Of a stretch of DNA of 6,667 bases, positions 5,315 to 6,667 are shown one piece after another (the stretch's first letter is position 1; each line of letters starts with the position of its first letter). The notes beneath the pieces were generated by a model. The model was not told where the DNA came from and searched no databases. It worked only from the letters and a program-made list of their open reading frames with translations. Source of the DNA: Burkholderiales bacterium (GTDB lineage: Bacteria; Pseudomonadota; Gammaproteobacteria; Burkholderiales; SG8-39); the NCBI GenBank assembly GCA_016649475.1, contig JAENXP010000131.1, positions 1 through 6,667 of the forward strand. The letters run 5' to 3'. The translations under genes and the position numbers were made by a program.

Positions 5315-5923
5315 CTAGCGGAACAGCCCTTCGCCCGCGCCCTGGAACGGACCGAGCGGGTTGGTGCTCTTCTCGTGGTCGTGGATTGCCGGCTGTCCCC
5401 CGGTGAGCTTGTAGACGACAAGGTCGTCGGTGATCAGCACCACGGCGTTGAAGCGCCAGCCGACGATGTCGGTCTTGCGCTGGAAGTTCAGAATGTCGGC
5501 GAAGAAGTTGCCGTAGCGCTGGCGCTTGAGCACGCGGTGGTCGACTTCGTAGCCCCGGCAACGGGTTGCCGCCCGCAGGCACTCCTGCACGCCGAGATCG
5601 AGCGAAGACGCGTCGATCGACGGATTCGGAATGAAACGCCTGAGCACGTCCGAGTAATTCAGGATGATGACGTTGGGCGTAATTTCCGGATCGACCCGCA
5701 ACCGCTTCAGGTCCGCCGAGGTCGTCTTATGGATGATGATCTGGTCGAATGCCTGCTGCGCTTCCTCGAAGCTATGCCACGGGCTGTCGGTGACCGCCTC
5801 GCCCCGGGGCAGTAGCGCACTGCACGCGGCAGTCGCCGCGACCGCCACTGCCACGAACGTTCGCCGCGCAATCGCCAATGCGGCGCTTGCAGCGCACGAG
5901 TAACCTGCCTTCAACCTGTCCAT
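5315..5923 (-). CDS. Putative lipoprotein of unknown function
   Basis: A 202-residue protein, function not recognised. After a hydrophobic stretch TFVAVAVAATAA (22-33), C34 in TAAC-SALL fits a lipoprotein signal-peptidase II site, so it is probably membrane-anchored outside the cytoplasm. The mature part starts with a short helical region (SFEEAQQAFDQI, 51-62) followed by TTSADLKRLRVDPE (67-80), reminiscent of small SmpA/BamE-like lipoproteins but too weak to assign. The rest is dense in conserved-looking aromatic and charged residues: YEVDHRVLKRQRYGNFF (126-141), FQRKTDIVGWRFNAVV (147-162), VVYKLTGGQPAIHDHE (169-184), NPLGPFQGAGEGLF (188-201). C115 and C122 could form a disulfide. Start ATG 5923 gives an unusually long region before the hydrophobic core; TTG 5878 would give a classic short one (MAIARRTF...). 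ATG 5968 or 6022 would add unlikely sequence. It converges with the anti-sigma gene, 27 bases between stops. Confidence 0.75.
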   Translation of the reverse strand: MDRLKAGYSCAASAALAIARRTFVAVAVAATAACSALLPRGEAVTDSPWHSFEEAQQAFDQIIIHKTTSADLKRLRVDPEITPNVIILNYSDVLRRFIPNPSIDASSLDLGVQECLRAATRCRGYEVDHRVLKRQRYGNFFADILNFQRKTDIVGWRFNAVVLITDDLVVYKLTGGQPAIHDHEKSTNPLGPFQGAGEGLFR

Positions 5924-6226
5924 GTTGCGTTCCGTCGGGCGTAACGCCCTGCTCCGGCCTTTCGCCATTTCAGCACACGATAAAATGCTAGCTGATCGGC
6001 CGAGGGCAACTGTTGACAACAATCAAATATCCGGAATACGGGCCATCGGCTCGTAAATCGTGTTCCGGATTTTCGCTCGTTCGAGATTCGGTAGCGCCGA
6101 TGCCGCGGCGGGCAGCGCTGAGCTGCAGAGATGTCCATTTGTTGGCATATGGCCTTCGCCGGCGCGATGCCGAGCGGCCAAACGTGCGAAAATGCCAAGC
6201 TTGAAATTCTTTATCGCCGAAACGAC
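5924..6226. other. Divergent intergenic region, no clear gene
   Basis: About 300 bases between the leftward lipoprotein gene and the rightward response regulator, visibly less GC-rich than the surrounding genes. Frames open across it on both strands are upstream extensions or shadows of the flanking genes. It contains a TTGACA hexamer (6013-6018) within a short dyad. The response regulator frame is open back to 6122, so ATG 6131, 6149 or 6167 could be its true start, which would shorten this gap. Confidence 0.4.
6011..6040 (+). promoter_or_regulatory. Possible rightward promoter with overlapping dyad
   Basis: TTGACA (6013-6018) is a perfect -35 hexamer, followed after 16 bases by AATACG (6035-6040), only three of six matches to TATAAT. 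The -35 lies inside the 11-base dyad TGTTG-A-CAACA (6011-6021), a possible operator. It could serve the response regulator gene, but the weak -10 makes this tentative. Confidence 0.22.
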
Positions 6227-6667
6227 ATGACCGCAAGCTCGGATGATATCGACGTCGAATTGTCCCTCATATTTGAAGGTCCGCCGAAAGCCGCGCCGAC
6301 AATGGCGGCGACTACGGAAGCTCAGCGGAAGGAAGTAAACGCGGGCGCCGCCAGGCTGCAGCAGGCCGGCTATTGCATCAATATCGTGCGCCCGGCGACC
6401 AAGGTCAAGCCGCTGGCGCCCGGGGCCAAGCATTGCATCCTGTGCGTAGAAGACGATGTGCCCCTGGTGCAAATCCTGGCACGCAAACTCACCCTGGACG
6501 GCTATTCAGTACGCACGGCCTCCGATCGCCCGACCATAGTCGCCGAACTGCAGAGGCTGCCGTCTCCCGATCTGGTACTCCTCGATGTGGGACTGCCGGG
6601 AATCAGCGGCTTCGACCTCCTGGAAAAGCTGCGCAAGCACCCCAAGCTCGGCTCCGTTCCCGTTATC
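6227..6667 (+). CDS. Response regulator, receiver domain (partial, cut by window end)
   Basis: The frame is open to the last base, giving 147 residues without a stop. From residue 69 it is a clear CheY-like receiver domain: HCILCVEDD (69-77) with acidic pocket E75-D76-D77, the phosphoacceptor D120 in DLVLLDVGLPGISGFDLLEK (115-134), and the start of the next strand SVPVI (143-147), where the conserved T/S would follow. It should be phosphorylated by a histidine kinase not present here. Residues 1-68 are an extension not usual in response regulators: an acidic start (SSDDIDVELSLIFEGPP), a helix-like stretch (31-46) and AGYCINIVRPATKVKPLAPG leading into the receiver. ATG 6227 has no strong ribosome binding site. 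ATG 6131 is in frame and would add 32 residues (MSICWHMAF...). Any output domain lies beyond the window, so it may be single-domain or multi-domain. Confidence 0.85.
   Translation, partial: MTASSDDIDVELSLIFEGPPKAAPTMAATTEAQRKEVNAGAARLQQAGYCINIVRPATKVKPLAPGAKHCILCVEDDVPLVQILARKLTLDGYSVRTASDRPTIVAELQRLPSPDLVLLDVGLPGISGFDLLEKLRKHPKLGSVPVI

Noticed and set aside
5289..5316. Two copies of GATTGCGGC between the anti-sigma and lipoprotein stops as a repeat or terminator
   Set aside because: The copies are only nine bases, form no stem and are not followed by a T tract; probably chance.

Overview
The window is GC-rich with densely packed genes and GC-biased third codon positions. Gene content suggests a proteobacterium, most likely a betaproteobacterium: an E. 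coli-type dGTPase, an ECF sigma factor overlapping an anti-sigma-like membrane protein, a DUF805 protein, an HpaI-type aldolase, and FNR-type boxes. This placement is inference; there is no rRNA or other taxonomic marker. No tRNA, rRNA, CRISPR array, transposase or prophage gene was seen.

Layout. Positions 1-297 carry no convincing gene. They hold two FNR/Anr/Dnr-like boxes in an imperfect duplicated segment, with a -10-like hexamer placed for a leftward promoter whose gene would lie outside the window. Three rightward genes follow: an orphan periplasmic solute-binding protein (298-1107), a small DUF805 membrane protein (1187-1534) and an HpcH/HpaI-family aldolase (1601-2368). The aldolase converges with a leftward dGTPase gene, dgt (2495-3868). 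The dgt upstream region has a perfect 8-bp inverted repeat and, next to it, a GGGGTCA/TGACCCC repeat-like element shared with the rightward ECF sigma gene. Sigma factor (4002-4577) and anti-sigma-like protein (4574-5287) overlap by four bases and form a translationally coupled regulatory pair. They converge with a leftward unknown lipoprotein gene (5315-5923). A 303-base divergent gap with a TTGACA hexamer and a small dyad leads into a rightward response regulator (from about 6227), which is cut by the window end.

How the genes relate. The only clear functional unit is the sigma/anti-sigma pair: a cytoplasmic sigma factor held by a one-pass membrane protein with a Pro/Ala-rich periplasmic part, and no zinc-binding anti-sigma motif. 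The other genes look like independent units: an uptake or sensory binding protein without transporter neighbours, an aldolase without pathway neighbours, and a nucleotide-pool enzyme. I found no clear new multi-gene system. The best leads are the tandem FNR-type boxes, the repeat element between dgt and the sigma gene, the unknown lipoprotein, and the N-terminal extension of the response regulator.
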